A DNA stretch of 64,000 bases from Legionella_C sp963803545 (GTDB lineage: Bacteria > Pseudomonadota > Gammaproteobacteria > Legionellales > Legionellaceae), in the NCBI GenBank assembly GCA_963803545.1, contig CAWDMX010000001.1, positions 124,001 through 188,000 of the forward strand. The letters are read 5' to 3'. Each line of letters begins with the position of its first letter. The first letter of the stretch is position 1. Position numbers and translations under genes: made by a program. The notes beneath the pieces are model-generated. The model did not search any database, was not told the origin of the DNA, and saw only the letters and a program-made list of their open reading frames with translations. Below, one piece after another: positions 55,420 to 64,000 of this stretch.

Positions 55420-55476
55420 CTAGGCTACAACGACAATTTTCATCCATTCGCCTAAGAATTCGACAATTTTTTTCAT
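55420..55476 (-). CDS. Possible 18-residue peptide after rsgA
   Basis: The frame ATG 55476 to TAG 55420 encodes MKKIVEFLGEWMKIVVVA. It starts one base after the rsgA stop, and GAGG lies about nine bases upstream. The peptide is amphipathic with a hydrophobic end and could sit on a membrane. The size makes chance likely; support comes only from the ribosome site and the coupling distance. Confidence 0.3.
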   Translation of the reverse strand: MKKIVEFLGEWMKIVVVA

Positions 55477-55477
55477 C

Positions 55478-56440
55478 TTAATTGCCTCGATTACTAGCAC
55501 TTTCCTGTAAGAGTTTTATTAAATGCCGATAGCGTTGTGGAGCATGCAACCCCGCCTCTACCGCTCGACTTATGGCGCAACCGGGTGTATTACTGTGTAC
55601 GCAATTACGAAAGTGGCATTCGCTTGCTAAGTCGCGAAACTCACGAAACCCATACAGGATTTTTGCTGGGGACAAGCCGCTTAAAGCAAACTCACGAACG
55701 CCGGGAGAGTCTATCAAGGCACCTCCACTTTTCAGATGGTAGAAACGCGAGTTGCTTGTTGTGTGGCAACCCAGTTCAGACTGCACTGAAATTGCCGCTG
55801 TGGCAATAGACTCATCCGGTAAAAGCCCGTTAATTAAAGAGGACTTTCCAACACCCGACTGGCCGACAAAGACGCTAACCTGAAAATTTAGCGCGTCGTG
55901 CAAATACTCCATTCCAAAGCTATCGGTTTTCATCATGCAGATAATTTCGTAGTCTAAAGGACCATAGCGTACCTGCAATTGCTGCTTAATATCCGCACCA
56001 CCCAAGTCTATCTTGTTCAAAACTATAGTCGCTTTGAGGCGCAACACTTCCGCCATGATTAAGTAGCTGTCTAACAGCTCAAAACTCAACTCGGGCTTAA
56101 CCGCGGTAACAATGATAAGTTGGGTGATGTTCGCCGCTACCGGTTTAGCGCCACGCTCTAATACGGTTTTTCGGGGAAACCGACTGAGAACAATACCTTT
56201 TTGGTTATCGCTTCTCTGCCATAAAACCAAGTCCCCAGCGACCAAAGCATCCACGTGCGGGCGTACCGCACAATGCCAGCGTTCACCCTCAGGACTTTCA
56301 ATTTCAACGCGTCTGCCAAAGCGAGTAAGTACAAGCCCTTGCTCACCACAAAAACCATTGTCTTCGTACTGCTGACGAATTGCGGTTTGCGCATGCTCGA
56401 TGCGCGCCAACTGTTGTTTATTAAGCTTTCGTTTACTCAT
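55478..56440 (-). CDS. rsgA: Small ribosomal subunit biogenesis GTPase RsgA
   Basis: RsgA acts in late 30S maturation. The 320-residue protein has an N-terminal OB fold, then a circularly permuted GTPase with motifs in the order VLNKIDL (G4), FVGQSGVGKSSLINGLL (G1), DSPGVREFAL (G3), and a C-terminal zinc knuckle (CHFRNCVHSNTPGC). ATG 56440 fits MSKRKLNKQQ; a TTG at 56449 is in frame. orn, its frequent neighbour, is elsewhere in the window (21497). Confidence 0.96.
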   Translation of the reverse strand: MSKRKLNKQQLARIEHAQTAIRQQYEDNGFCGEQGLVLTRFGRRVEIESPEGERWHCAVRPHVDALVAGDLVLWQRSDNQKGIVLSRFPRKTVLERGAKPVAANITQLIIVTAVKPELSFELLDSYLIMAEVLRLKATIVLNKIDLGGADIKQQLQVRYGPLDYEIICMMKTDSFGMEYLHDALNFQVSVFVGQSGVGKSSLINGLLPDESIATAAISVQSELGCHTTSNSRFYHLKSGGALIDSPGVREFALSGLSPAKILYGFREFRDLASECHFRNCVHSNTPGCAISRAVEAGLHAPQRYRHLIKLLQESASNRGN

Positions 56441-56521
56441 ATACTCCAAAACTGCTTGGACATTTTCTGCTTATTAAAAGCCCTGAAAGGCGAAAGGTGA
56501 TTGTCCATTGCTGCTTCAAGT

Positions 56522-57004
56522 TTAGTCCATTTGTCCATGTTCACCAATATCAGGACGCGCACCAGAATACAAGGCTTTTGCGTATTTAAACAGCTGAGTT
56601 AGGGAATTACCTTTACCCCGCCAAAATTCAGCTTGATAGACCGACACCGCAATGAGTCCAACATTAGGATCGCGTCTCCCCTGGGGAAACCATGCTTCAA
56701 TCATGGGGCTCCACAATTTATCTATTAGTTTGCTGTCAGCGAGGGTGTTTGCTTGACCGGAAACAGATACATAGGTTTGTGCCTTAGGGCAGCTAAACGC
56801 TAAGCAAATATCACTGTCTTCCTCAATTTCACTTACCTTTGCCGACGACATACCACTAAAAAAATAAAAGATACCACTAAACTCCGACTGCACTAAGTGC
56901 ATCGGTCGACCCTGCAAACTGTCGTCATTTTTGGTAATCAACATTGCGGTTTCCAGGGGTTTAACTAAATCCCACAACGTTTTAGCCTCATTAGTCGTTA
57001 ACAT
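56522..57004 (-). CDS. PNPOx-like split-barrel flavin protein (general stress protein 26 type)
   Basis: The 160-residue protein matches the pyridoxamine 5'-phosphate oxidase-like family used by general stress protein 26: AMLITKNDDSLQGRPMHL, FYFFSGMSSAKVSEIEEDSDICLAF, YVSVSGQANTLADSKLIDKLWSPMIEAWFP (abbreviated), and AEFWRGKGN. It probably binds FMN or F420-like cofactor, but no activity can be stated. A 42-residue membrane ORF lies 31 bases upstream on the same strand. Confidence 0.88.
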   Translation of the reverse strand: MLTTNEAKTLWDLVKPLETAMLITKNDDSLQGRPMHLVQSEFSGIFYFFSGMSSAKVSEIEEDSDICLAFSCPKAQTYVSVSGQANTLADSKLIDKLWSPMIEAWFPQGRRDPNVGLIAVSVYQAEFWRGKGNSLTQLFKYAKALYSGARPDIGEHGQMD

Positions 57005-57035
57005 AGTATCACCTCACGGTTTGTTTCGCGGAAAT

Positions 57036-57164
57036 TTATGATTTTGAAGGAACATCAATCTTGGTAGTTGCAGAAGGCGGCATCACTGCGCGAGGCAGCA
57101 TTAGAAAAGCAAACCCTATTGCAACTATAACTAGTATAATAATAGTGCTTAATTTTTTATTCAT
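57036..57164 (-). CDS. Small single-span membrane protein, 42 residues
   Basis: The frame encodes MNKKLSTIIILVIVAIGFAF followed by LMLPRAVMPPSATTKIDVPSKS. It has a basic start, one membrane helix of about 18 residues and a Pro/Ser-rich tail. GGGGGG lies seven bases ahead of the ATG. It precedes the PNPOx-like gene by 31 bases. I cannot assign a function; the hydrophobic pattern and ribosome site support it as real. Confidence 0.6.
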   Translation of the reverse strand: MNKKLSTIIILVIVAIGFAFLMLPRAVMPPSATTKIDVPSKS

Positions 57165-57496
57165 AACTAACCCCCCAAAAATACTCACCCACATTTACGA
57201 TTAAATATCTTAGTGCATTAGCCACGCATAATTCAATAACTATTATTTTTGTTTCTTGTTTAACCATTAAGTGCCATCCGGAGGCTAAGGCCTCAATTCA
57301 ATTGCACACTACAATAGTGAGATGCGTTCATTGAATGTATTTCCAATAAGTCCGCGTGGTATGTAGATATAGAATTTCTGGCAGTAATAGACTATTCTAC
57401 GTGGAGAAATATTAAAATATTTCCAAACTCCGTTTTTTTTCAGTAATTCCTTGCTTGAAAAAAATCGTAATAAAAACAATTAACAGTGAGGCGATT
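57165..57496. other. 332-base stretch without a supported gene
   Basis: AT-rich DNA between a minus-strand small membrane gene and a plus-strand BON gene, so it should hold divergent promoters. A short hairpin (GAGGC, TAAG, GCCTC) lies near 57281-57295. Near 57400-57420 AAATATTAAAATATTT forms an AT-rich palindrome. No -35/-10 pair stands out. Confidence 0.4.
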
Positions 57497-57802
57497 ATGA
57501 ATAAATATTTGATTTCTCTTATTGGCTTGTTCTTTAGTGCGCTAGTAGGCTGTCAAGTTATAGCTGGCGAACAAACCGTTAATGAATACGGTTCAGACGC
57601 AGCTATTACGGCTAATGTTAAAACAGCTTTACTAGACGACTCACGGGTCACGTCTTTACCTATTCATGTTCAAACTGATAAAGGTTTAGTAGTCCTCAGT
57701 GGTTTTGTAAAAACTAACAAACAAAAGGTTGCTGCCGAACAAGCTGCTCGCCGTGTTAAAGGCATCAACAGTGTTAAAAACAATTTAATTGTTCGAAGAT
57801 AA
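57497..57802 (+). CDS. BON-domain periplasmic protein
   Basis: The precursor of about 101 residues has a signal peptide (MNKYLISLIGLFFSALVG, then Cys19, a possible lipobox) and one BON domain: DAAITANVKTALLDDSRVTSLPIHVQTDKGLVVLSGFV (shortened), AAEQAARRVKGINSVKNNLIV. Such proteins (OsmY, DolP relatives) bind membranes or other envelope components. ATG 57497 has GAGG upstream; the frame opens at 57455. The hairpin TGGGCGA/TCGCCCA (57808-57832) follows the stop. Confidence 0.88.
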   Translation: MNKYLISLIGLFFSALVGCQVIAGEQTVNEYGSDAAITANVKTALLDDSRVTSLPIHVQTDKGLVVLSGFVKTNKQKVAAEQAARRVKGINSVKNNLIVRR

Positions 57803-58380
57803 GCCCGTGGGCGATGTTTTATGAGTCGCCCAACCTCTGTTAGCCTATCAACAGCACCTGCCTGGCAATACTTCTAAACAAACACCCGCGCTTCCAACAC
57901 CGTCTCTTTAAACGCTTAGACCAAGGCGCATTAGGGCTGTGCAGGGAAAACAAATGATGTACGTGCTTTACGCTCTGATACAGTAGGAGGGTAATTTTTA
58001 TTGATACTTGAGTGCCCCTATTTATTAAAGCTTGAAATGCAACTCAACAATTTTGGCGTAGACGTGTTACCTAAGTGGCACGATGATGCGGACCGTTAAT
58101 CCCATATATTCCGGCTATGGCCTTTAGGCGCTTTTTTAAAATACGCTTATTGAAAGCTTTTTAAAACTCAACTTACAAAATTTTTCCAACATATAAGTGT
58201 ATTTTTCTAAGTCTTTCAATCCGGGCATGAATACCATTTTTCTCGACGATTGACGCTTAGGTTAGCAACTATCATGCGCCTAACTAAAAAGCAACCGAAT
58301 TTAATATTCCCTTTACTATACAATCGTCGTATAAAATTTGGATTAAACTTATCTATAATTTTAAAATACGTGCAACAATT
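57803..58380. other. 578-base stretch, possible decayed gene
   Basis: After the BON hairpin no convincing gene is seen. A plus-strand frame 58001-58099 with AGGAGG upstream reads MILECPYLLKLEMQLNNFGV and ends in DVLPKWHDDADR; its 32 residues look protein-like but have no family. The next 280 bases are AT-rich with no open frame of interest apart from a 62-residue one running into the ppiD 3' end on the opposite strand. Confidence 0.35.
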
Positions 58381-60252
58381 TTATTTTGGTTGCTCAATCT
58401 TTGCTTTTTTAACAAGACTATTAATATATAAATCATAATCCATTAATCCAAAATTTGTCTCGACTTGCTGCACTACACTCGCCTGATGTTCTTTGTCTAA
58501 TTTATCAAAGCTACCCTTTCGAACAGCGACTATATTCATTAGTACGTAATCCCCATTTTCTAACGATTGCCCTGTAAATTTTTCCGATTTTAAATTTTTA
58601 AAAGCCATATAATTAATCACCGGATCGACTTTATCGGTGTCGCGTGAGGCATCAGCTACCTCATGCCATTGCAGTTTTTTATCCTTAATAAGTTGACTTT
58701 GTAAAGCACTGTCCGCTGCAATAATTCTTTCACCAAAAGCTTGCGCCTCTTTCTTCGCTTCAGACAGGGTTAGAGTCCTGATTATATCTTCTCGTACCAA
58801 CCCCAACTTTTTCTTAGACGCGAGAATATGCTTATTAACCCTAAAAACTACAACCGTATCATTATTAATTTGAATAGGCTCGCTGTTGGTTCCTAAATCA
58901 ATGAGCTCATGGGTGAACGCTGCATTAATGAGTGCTTTAGAACGCGTGATGTCTGAGTTCCCGCCTTGTTTACTGAAGGGTAGTGAGTGCTCAATACGCA
59001 AATGCAGTTCGTCAGCAATTGGCTTTAAACTATCTGGTGTTTGGTAACTTAGTTCCGTTAGCTGATCTAAAAGCTGGGCGTATTTTACTTGCGCCGCGTC
59101 AGCAGTTAATTGGTCAATAATCCGATTTTTAACTTGAGCCACCGTTTTTAACGCGCTGGGCTTGTTTGTTATTAACTTAAATAACTCATACCCGTTGCTT
59201 GTTTTCAAGGGCGCGGAGATAGGATTGGTTTTTGTTAAGCGCACTAAAGCCGGGTCAAATTCTGTTTGGCCTGCATAAATCCAAGGCAAAATACCTTTTT
59301 TAGCATAGGAAAGCTTATCCGCAGAATGCTTTAATACCCATGACTCAAATTGCTCAGGATTTTTTTTGAGAATTTTGTACGCTTGTTCGGCTTGTTGCTT
59401 AGACTGATTTTGCGCTTGCTCATCACTCGCTGAAAAAGCAAATAATATGTGCGCAACCTTCCATTTAGCACGGCTTCTAAAAATGTCCTTATTCTCATCG
59501 TAGTAACGAAGAATATCATCATCGGTGACATTTATAGTACGTTTAACCGATTGCAGAGAAGCTCGTACATAATCGATACTGACTTGCTCAGGGCTTTGAA
59601 ATTTAGTTTGATTGCGCTGGTAATAGCTTTCAATATCCTTTTCTGTTACGCGTTTTGCATCTAAAAATAATTTTGCTGGAATACGTAAGAATGCGTAAGA
59701 ACGTTCTTGTAAATACAAGCCTACAAAATGGTTGATCTCCTTAGCTATTGCAAAGGCGCTTCCAATTAGAGCAAATTTCTGTTGATTCAACAACATTCCT
59801 TGTTGCACCTCGCGTTGAAATGTCTCCGGGGTAAACAAGGCCGCGTTTAACGCCTGCTGGTAACGGTCCGTTGAAAAGTGGCCGTCTTGTTGGAATTGGG
59901 GAATATTTACAATAGCGGCAGTCGCTTGCTCTTTACTAACGCTAAAACCACTTTGGATGGCTCCCTGTACAGCAATAAGATTAGAGATGCTGTCCTGCAA
60001 CACCTCGTTTTTCAAAGCTTTTTCACTTGCTGCGGTAAATAAAGCGGGATCGCGCTGTTGCCTCGCACGACGATAATTAAGCTCAAACGCTTGCTTACTA
60101 ATTGGTTCACCATTTACCGTCACCTCAAGACTGCTTGCTTGATGAGACTGCATATAATAATCCACTCCAAATAAAGTGAAGGTTGATGCAATTAAGATAA
60201 TTACAACCCAAGCCACAACACCTTGTATGCGTTCATTTAACTTCTGCAACAT
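58381..60252 (-). CDS. ppiD: Periplasmic folding chaperone PpiD
   Basis: PpiD is an inner-membrane-anchored chaperone near the Sec exit. The protein of about 623 residues begins MLQKLNERIQGVVAWVVIIL, with the single anchor at about residues 12-32. A SurA-N-like region (VNGEPISKQAFELNYRRARQQ), a parvulin-type PPIC domain around KWKVAHILFAFS to NGYELFKL, and a long C-terminal helical part follow. ATG 60252 is preferred to the frame opening at 60327, which overlaps the tRNA-Asp terminator. It lies downstream of hupB and two tRNAs, its conserved site. Confidence 0.93.
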   Translation of the reverse strand: MLQKLNERIQGVVAWVVIILIASTFTLFGVDYYMQSHQASSLEVTVNGEPISKQAFELNYRRARQQRDPALFTAASEKALKNEVLQDSISNLIAVQGAIQSGFSVSKEQATAAIVNIPQFQQDGHFSTDRYQQALNAALFTPETFQREVQQGMLLNQQKFALIGSAFAIAKEINHFVGLYLQERSYAFLRIPAKLFLDAKRVTEKDIESYYQRNQTKFQSPEQVSIDYVRASLQSVKRTINVTDDDILRYYDENKDIFRSRAKWKVAHILFAFSASDEQAQNQSKQQAEQAYKILKKNPEQFESWVLKHSADKLSYAKKGILPWIYAGQTEFDPALVRLTKTNPISAPLKTSNGYELFKLITNKPSALKTVAQVKNRIIDQLTADAAQVKYAQLLDQLTELSYQTPDSLKPIADELHLRIEHSLPFSKQGGNSDITRSKALINAAFTHELIDLGTNSEPIQINNDTVVVFRVNKHILASKKKLGLVREDIIRTLTLSEAKKEAQAFGERIIAADSALQSQLIKDKKLQWHEVADASRDTDKVDPVINYMAFKNLKSEKFTGQSLENGDYVLMNIVAVRKGSFDKLDKEHQASVVQQVETNFGLMDYDLYINSLVKKAKIEQPK

Positions 60253-60311
60253 GATTGGAGTTCCATTGTTTATAATTGTAAGGGCAAGATCATATGAGTG
60301 TAAATTTAGAT

Positions 60312-60335
60312 AAAAAAAACGCGCCATATGGCGCG
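60312..60335 (-). terminator. Intrinsic terminator after tRNA-Asp
   Basis: On the minus strand the palindrome CGCGCCATATGGCGCG (60335-60320) is followed by eight T (60319-60312). It is six bases past the tRNA-Asp CCA end. It should separate hupB-tRNA transcripts from ppiD. Confidence 0.88.
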
Positions 60336-60341
60336 CTAATT

Positions 60342-60418
60342 TGGCGGAGTGGACGGGGTTCGAACCCGCGACCCCCGGCGTGACAGGCCGGTATTCTAAC
60401 CAACTGAACTACCACTCC
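60342..60418 (-). tRNA. tRNA-Asp (GTC)
   Basis: The 77-base gene has acceptor GGAGTGG/CCACTCC with G discriminator and encoded CCA, D-arm TAGTTCAGTTGGTTAGAA, anticodon stem CCGGC/GCCGG with loop CTGTCAC (anticodon GTC) and T-arm GCGGGTTCGAACCCCGT. It is five bases from tRNA-Val. Confidence 0.96.
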
Positions 60419-60423
60419 AAACT

Positions 60424-60499
60424 TGGTGGGTGCTGCAGGGATCGAACCTGCGACCCTCGCCTTGTAAGGGCGATGCTCTCCCAGCTGAGCTAAGCACCC
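60424..60499 (-). tRNA. tRNA-Val (TAC)
   Basis: The 76-base gene has acceptor GGGTGCT/AGCACCC with encoded CCA, anticodon stem TCGCC/GGCGA with loop CTTACAA (anticodon TAC) and T-arm GCAGGTTCGATCCCTGC. It lies six bases after the hupB stop, so it is likely cut from the hupB transcript. With tRNA-Val(GAC) at 12124, both Val anticodons are in this window. Confidence 0.96.
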
Positions 60500-60505
60500 A
60501 TGAAA

Positions 60506-60784
60506 CTACGCTTCTTGTAAAGCTTCTTTCAACAACTTACCTGCTTTAAACTTAGCATTTTTACTGGCTTTAATTTCAAGCTCATCACCCGTTTGAGGAT
60601 TTCTACCTGTTCGCGCAGCGCGATAACTCATTTGGAATGAACCGAATCCAGGAAGAAGAACTTTATCACCTTTTTGCAATGTTTCAGTAATAATTTTTGT
60701 AAGCGCATCAAGAAAACGACTGGTTTCTGCTTTAGTTCCGTTAGAAAGTTCAGCAATTGCGTCTATCAGTTCACCTTTATTCAT
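60506..60784 (-). CDS. hupB: DNA-binding protein HU
   Basis: HU is the main nucleoid histone-like protein. The 92-residue sequence begins MNKGELIDAIAELSNGTKAE, and the body has VLLPGFGSFQMSYRAARTGRNPQTG and the end IKASKNAKFKAGKLLKEAL. ATG 60784 gives the family start; the longer frame to 60808 is unlikely. The position between lon and tRNA-Val matches gammaproteobacterial hupB. Confidence 0.96.
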   Translation of the reverse strand: MNKGELIDAIAELSNGTKAETSRFLDALTKIITETLQKGDKVLLPGFGSFQMSYRAARTGRNPQTGDELEIKASKNAKFKAGKLLKEALQEA

Positions 60785-60947
60785 CTTATCCCCTATCCAG
60801 TTATTCATCCTTTAATTGAGCTTGATTAAATCAAATATACTTTTAGTAGTCAAGCTGCTTCTGCATCCTTGGGTTATCCGTTAATCGCGACAACGAATTG
60901 GAATATACCCCTAATTTTTAAGCATGTAAATCATTATCTTTAATTTT

Positions 60948-63392
60948 TTACAATATTTTGGAGTCGTTGTTTTCTTTTTTATCTTTCAATTTAATTTTTG
61001 CGTCATTATTGGCAACAATTGGGGAGTATTGCAAGGCTAACTCTAAAACTTGCTCGATAGTTTTCACCGGGTGTATTTTAAGTTTCTTCAATATATTATC
61101 CGGAATTTCGGCCAAGTCTTTTGCGTTATCTTCAGGAATAATAATATGTTTAACTCCTCCACGGTGCGCCGCTAGCAATTTTTCTTTTAAACCGCCAATT
61201 GGCAGTACCTGCCCGCGTAGAGTTATTTCACCGGTCATAGCTACATCCGCGCGCACCGGTATTTGAGTTAATGCGGAAACGAGTGCTGTGCACATGCCAA
61301 TACCAGCACTTGGACCATCCTTCGGAGTTGCGCCTTCAGGTACATGTATATGAAAATCCTTAGTGTCGTAGAATCCCTCTTCTAAACCAAACGATTTAGC
61401 GCGGCTTCTCACCACGGTTAAAGCGGCCTGTATTGATTCTTGCATCACCTCACCCAGCTGCCCGGTGTGCATCGTTTTACCCTTGCCGTTCATCATGGTA
61501 GCCTCAATGGTCAGTAGCTCTCCACCAACACTGGTCCATCCTAATCCGGTGACCTGGCCAACTTGATCAAATTCCTCAGCTAAACCGTAGCGAAACTTTT
61601 TAACACCAAGATATTTTCCAATTGTAGAGCGGGTAACGCTAACTTTAGCGGTTCGATTGCTTGTTAAAATTTCTTTAACAACTTTTCGGCAAATACGCGC
61701 AATATCACGTTCTAAATTTCGCACACCGGCTTCACGTGTGTAGTGGCGTACAATTTCATGAACGGCACCCTCGCTAATAGTTATTTCGTTCTTCTTTAAA
61801 CCATTTAAAATCATTTGCTTAGGAATTAAATACGTCATCGCAATACTGACTTTTTCATCTTCGGTATATCCCGGCAATCGAATAACTTCCATTCTATCGA
61901 GAAGGGGTTCCGGTATTTCTAAGGAATTGGCGGTGGCAATAAACATGACATCGCTTAAATCATAATCAACCTCTAAATAGTGATCATTAAACGTATGATT
62001 TTGCTCGGGATCTAGAACCTCTAATAACGCAGACGCTGGATCGCCCCGAAAATCCATAGCCATCTTATCTACCTCATCCAGCATTATCAGCGGATTTTTG
62101 ACACGAACACCGGGCTTACATAAATTTTGGATAATTTTACCTGGCATAGAACCAATATAGGTTCGACGATGCCCTCTTATTTCGGCCTCATCACGAACGC
62201 CTCCTAATGCAATACGGATAAACTTGCGACCCGTAGCATTGGCAATCGACTGGCCTAACGACGTTTTACCAACACCGGGAGGACCAACTAAGCATAAAAT
62301 TGGACCTTTGAGCCGTTTTACACGTTTTTGAACTGCTAAATATTCTGTTATCCGCTCTTTTACTTTTTCTAGCCCATGGTGTTCTTTATCTAGCAATGCA
62401 TTGGCTTTGTCTAAATTAAACTGAATTCTATCTTTTTTGCTCCAAGGTACTTTAATCATCCAGTCTAAATAATTTCTAATTACAGAAGCCTCTGCCGACA
62501 TCGGTGCCATCATTTTCAATTTTTTTAATTCCGAAAGTGCTTTATCTTTAGCATCCTTAGGCATTCCTGCTTCATTAATTGTTTTTTCCAGTTGATCTAT
62601 TTCATTGCCTTCTTCAGTATCGCCAAGCTCCTTTTGAATTGCTTTCATCTGCTCGTTCAAATAGTATTCACGCTGACTTTTTTCCATTTGCCGCTTAACC
62701 CGTCCGCGCACTCTTTTTTCTACATGCAGCAAATCAATTTCACCTTCTAAGGCGGCCATTAAACGCTCAAGTCGCGTTCCTACGTCTAAGATTTGCAGCA
62801 ACTCTTGTTTGTCTTCTACTTTTAAACTCAAGTGCGCCGACACGGTATCGGCTAGACGTCCTGGTTCTTCAATTGCGGCTAATGCATTAATAACTTCGGG
62901 AGGAATTTTTGTATTCAATTTAACGTATTGTTCAAACTGCGACATTAAAGAACGCATTAAAATTTCGACTTCTTGCTGTTTAAGATTACTATTTACTTCG
63001 GTTAAAGCCTCTAAATCCGCTTCCAAAAACCCATTATCCTGAGTATAAGCGTGCGATTTTCCACGAAACAACCCTTCTACTAACACTTTGACGGTACCGT
63101 CTGGCAATTTAAGCAGCTGTAGAACTGCGGAGACTGTACCAATGTGATACACGTCTTCAATGCCGGGGTCATCGTTAGAGGATTTTATTTGTGCTACCAG
63201 AAAAACGTGTTTGTTTTCTAACATTGCTGTTTCAAGTGCTTTTATAGACTTCTCACGTCCAACAAATAGCGGAATTACCATATGAGGATAAACCACGACG
63301 TCGCGTAAAGGTAAAACAGGTAAAGGGGCAGATAAATCAAAAATTACGGAATCTTCTTTTTCAATTATATTCATTTCATTTTCGCTAGACAT
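60948..63392 (-). CDS. lon: ATP-dependent protease Lon
   Basis: Lon degrades misfolded and regulatory proteins. The 814-residue protein has the N-terminal substrate domain (LPLRDVVVYPHMVIPLFVGR), the central helical part, AAA+ Walker A GPPGVGKTSLGQSIA and Walker B MLDEVDKM. The proteolytic domain has the catalytic Ser in KDGPSAGIGM and Lys in GGLKEKLLAAHRGG. It sits between clpX and hupB, the conserved order. No heat-shock sigma-32 promoter is evident upstream. Confidence 0.98.
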   Translation of the reverse strand: MSSENEMNIIEKEDSVIFDLSAPLPVLPLRDVVVYPHMVIPLFVGREKSIKALETAMLENKHVFLVAQIKSSNDDPGIEDVYHIGTVSAVLQLLKLPDGTVKVLVEGLFRGKSHAYTQDNGFLEADLEALTEVNSNLKQQEVEILMRSLMSQFEQYVKLNTKIPPEVINALAAIEEPGRLADTVSAHLSLKVEDKQELLQILDVGTRLERLMAALEGEIDLLHVEKRVRGRVKRQMEKSQREYYLNEQMKAIQKELGDTEEGNEIDQLEKTINEAGMPKDAKDKALSELKKLKMMAPMSAEASVIRNYLDWMIKVPWSKKDRIQFNLDKANALLDKEHHGLEKVKERITEYLAVQKRVKRLKGPILCLVGPPGVGKTSLGQSIANATGRKFIRIALGGVRDEAEIRGHRRTYIGSMPGKIIQNLCKPGVRVKNPLIMLDEVDKMAMDFRGDPASALLEVLDPEQNHTFNDHYLEVDYDLSDVMFIATANSLEIPEPLLDRMEVIRLPGYTEDEKVSIAMTYLIPKQMILNGLKKNEITISEGAVHEIVRHYTREAGVRNLERDIARICRKVVKEILTSNRTAKVSVTRSTIGKYLGVKKFRYGLAEEFDQVGQVTGLGWTSVGGELLTIEATMMNGKGKTMHTGQLGEVMQESIQAALTVVRSRAKSFGLEEGFYDTKDFHIHVPEGATPKDGPSAGIGMCTALVSALTQIPVRADVAMTGEITLRGQVLPIGGLKEKLLAAHRGGVKHIIIPEDNAKDLAEIPDNILKKLKIHPVKTIEQVLELALQYSPIVANNDAKIKLKDKKENNDSKIL

Positions 63393-63863
63393 AACGGAAT
63401 CCTTAATCAGACGATTGTAAACCCAAACAGTTGTGTGGAAAAAACTGCCCGCAAAGTCTTAGCATTAATTTATAATTACATTCTGGAGCATGCAAAATAG
63501 TCTTCAACGCCGCCTTGCGAACTTACTGCTTTAACTGCCATCAATAGTGCTATAGAACTGCGCAATTTTCAGCTGCGAATTTAAAACACCAAGGGCATTT
63601 TATTTTTGGTCATAGTAAATCAACCGATGCGACTCTTTATACAGCTATTACACAATTTAATTAATGAATTTTATCCTGAATAGGTAAAACACAGCTCGCC
63701 TATGGTGATAAGTTACAAGCATCAAATTTATAAAGTCTTAATGCGCGCTTAATAGTGTGATTATAATCCTTGTTCTTAGGAATAAGGTTTATAATTTTAG
63801 CTGCTTTTAAGCAGCTAAACCAATTACCATATAATAGCATAGGTGAAGTTTGACACCAAAAAT
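63393..63863. other. 471-base clpX-lon intergenic region
   Basis: It should hold the lon promoter. Two TATAAT-like boxes on the minus strand lack good -35 partners. The perfect hairpin TTTAGCTGC, TTTTAA, GCAGCTAAA (63796-63819) lies 45 bases past the clpX stop and may be its terminator, although the tail (ATTATAAACC) is not a true U-tract. No small ORF stands out. Confidence 0.5.
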
Positions 63864-64000
63864 TTAGGCGCTACCCGTTGCTTGCTCTTCGCTCGCTTTT
63901 ATCAATTCAGGCAATGCTGTACCGGCAACTACATTTTCATCTATACGAACCTTGGTTATCCCGGAGAGCGAGGGCAACTCATACATCGTATCAAGAAGGA
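63864..64000 (-). CDS. clpX: ClpX ATPase subunit, 3' end only
   Basis: The last 45 codons are inside the window: LLDTMYELPSLSGITKVRID, then ENVVAGTALPELIKASEEQATGSA. The MYxLPS and P-L-I pattern is the C-terminus of ClpX, the unfoldase partner of ClpP. The clpX-lon-hupB order supports it. The rest lies beyond the right edge. Confidence 0.88.
   Translation of the reverse strand, partial: LLDTMYELPSLSGITKVRIDENVVAGTALPELIKASEEQATGSA

Noticed and set aside
58001..58099. 32-residue ORF with AGGAGG upstream
   Set aside because: The spacing to a TTG start is long and no family is recognisable; it is mentioned only in the intergenic description.
63393..63500. Sigma-32 heat-shock promoter of lon
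   Set aside because: No CTTGAA-like -35 with a CCCCAT-type -10 was found.
1..64000. CRISPR arrays, rRNA genes, integrases, intact insertion sequences
   Set aside because: No regular short repeats, rRNA-like sequence or recombinase motifs were seen on either strand.

Overview
The window is dense chromosomal DNA from a moderately AT-rich gammaproteobacterium (GC looks to be in the low forties by eye). Classic gammaproteobacterial neighbourhoods are intact: thrS-infC-rpmI-rplT-pheS-pheT-ihfA, rplM-rpsI, hemC-hemD-hemX-hemY, cca-orn, fur-lptM-yggS-proC, lemA-htpX, and clpX-lon-hupB-tRNA-Val-tRNA-Asp-ppiD. The accessory proteins (a duplicated DUF2845-type secreted protein, paralogous bilobed membrane proteins, phage-like regulators) resemble those of Legionella/Coxiella-type bacteria. 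I suggest a Legionellales-like organism, but the window has no 16S rRNA or other decisive marker.

Left third (1-27 kb), mostly housekeeping. A truncated MFS transporter overlaps an AstE/AspA-fold protein that has lost its catalytic residues. The ribosomal pair rplM-rpsI has its own promoter and terminator. A long leftward transcription unit starts at tRNA-Val(GAC) with a near-consensus promoter and runs through thrS, infC (AUU start), rpmI, rplT, pheS, pheT, ihfA and a 2Fe-2S ferredoxin; a hairpin with a U-tract sits between rplT and pheS. Then come a nucleoside phosphorylase, ppiB, the overlapping set cytochrome c-dsbB-tgt, the rightward hem operon, and a leftward set of a CDF metal transporter, queH, orn and cca. 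tgt and queH are the two queuosine genes here. A TackOD1/degenerate-GGDEF signalling protein, ispB, bamE, fur, lptM, yggS and proC follow.

Middle (28-48 kb), more accessory. Two paralogous hydrophobic proteins flank yggT, the first with its own promoter and terminator. A C39-peptidase ABC exporter and an HlyD adaptor enclose a 53-codon frame with a partial double-glycine leader; upstream lies a frameshifted HEAT-repeat gene. After a regulator with a dead S24 domain, hinT, folE, rnfH, ratA, an esterase and a HerA-like ATPase, there is a tight leftward cluster of DUF4442 hotdog protein, GT87 glycosyltransferase, C39-like cysteine peptidase, RimK-like ATP-grasp ligase and GCS2-type ligase. This cluster is the best candidate for an uncharacterised peptide or metabolite pathway.

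Right third (48-64 kb): uvrA, lemA, an HtpX-like protease, a stand-alone receiver protein, a YadGH-type ABC exporter, rsgA, a PNPOx-like protein, several very small ORFs, a BON-domain protein, ppiD, two tRNAs with a strong terminator, hupB, lon and the 3' end of clpX. I saw no CRISPR array, rRNA, intact insertion sequence or integrase.
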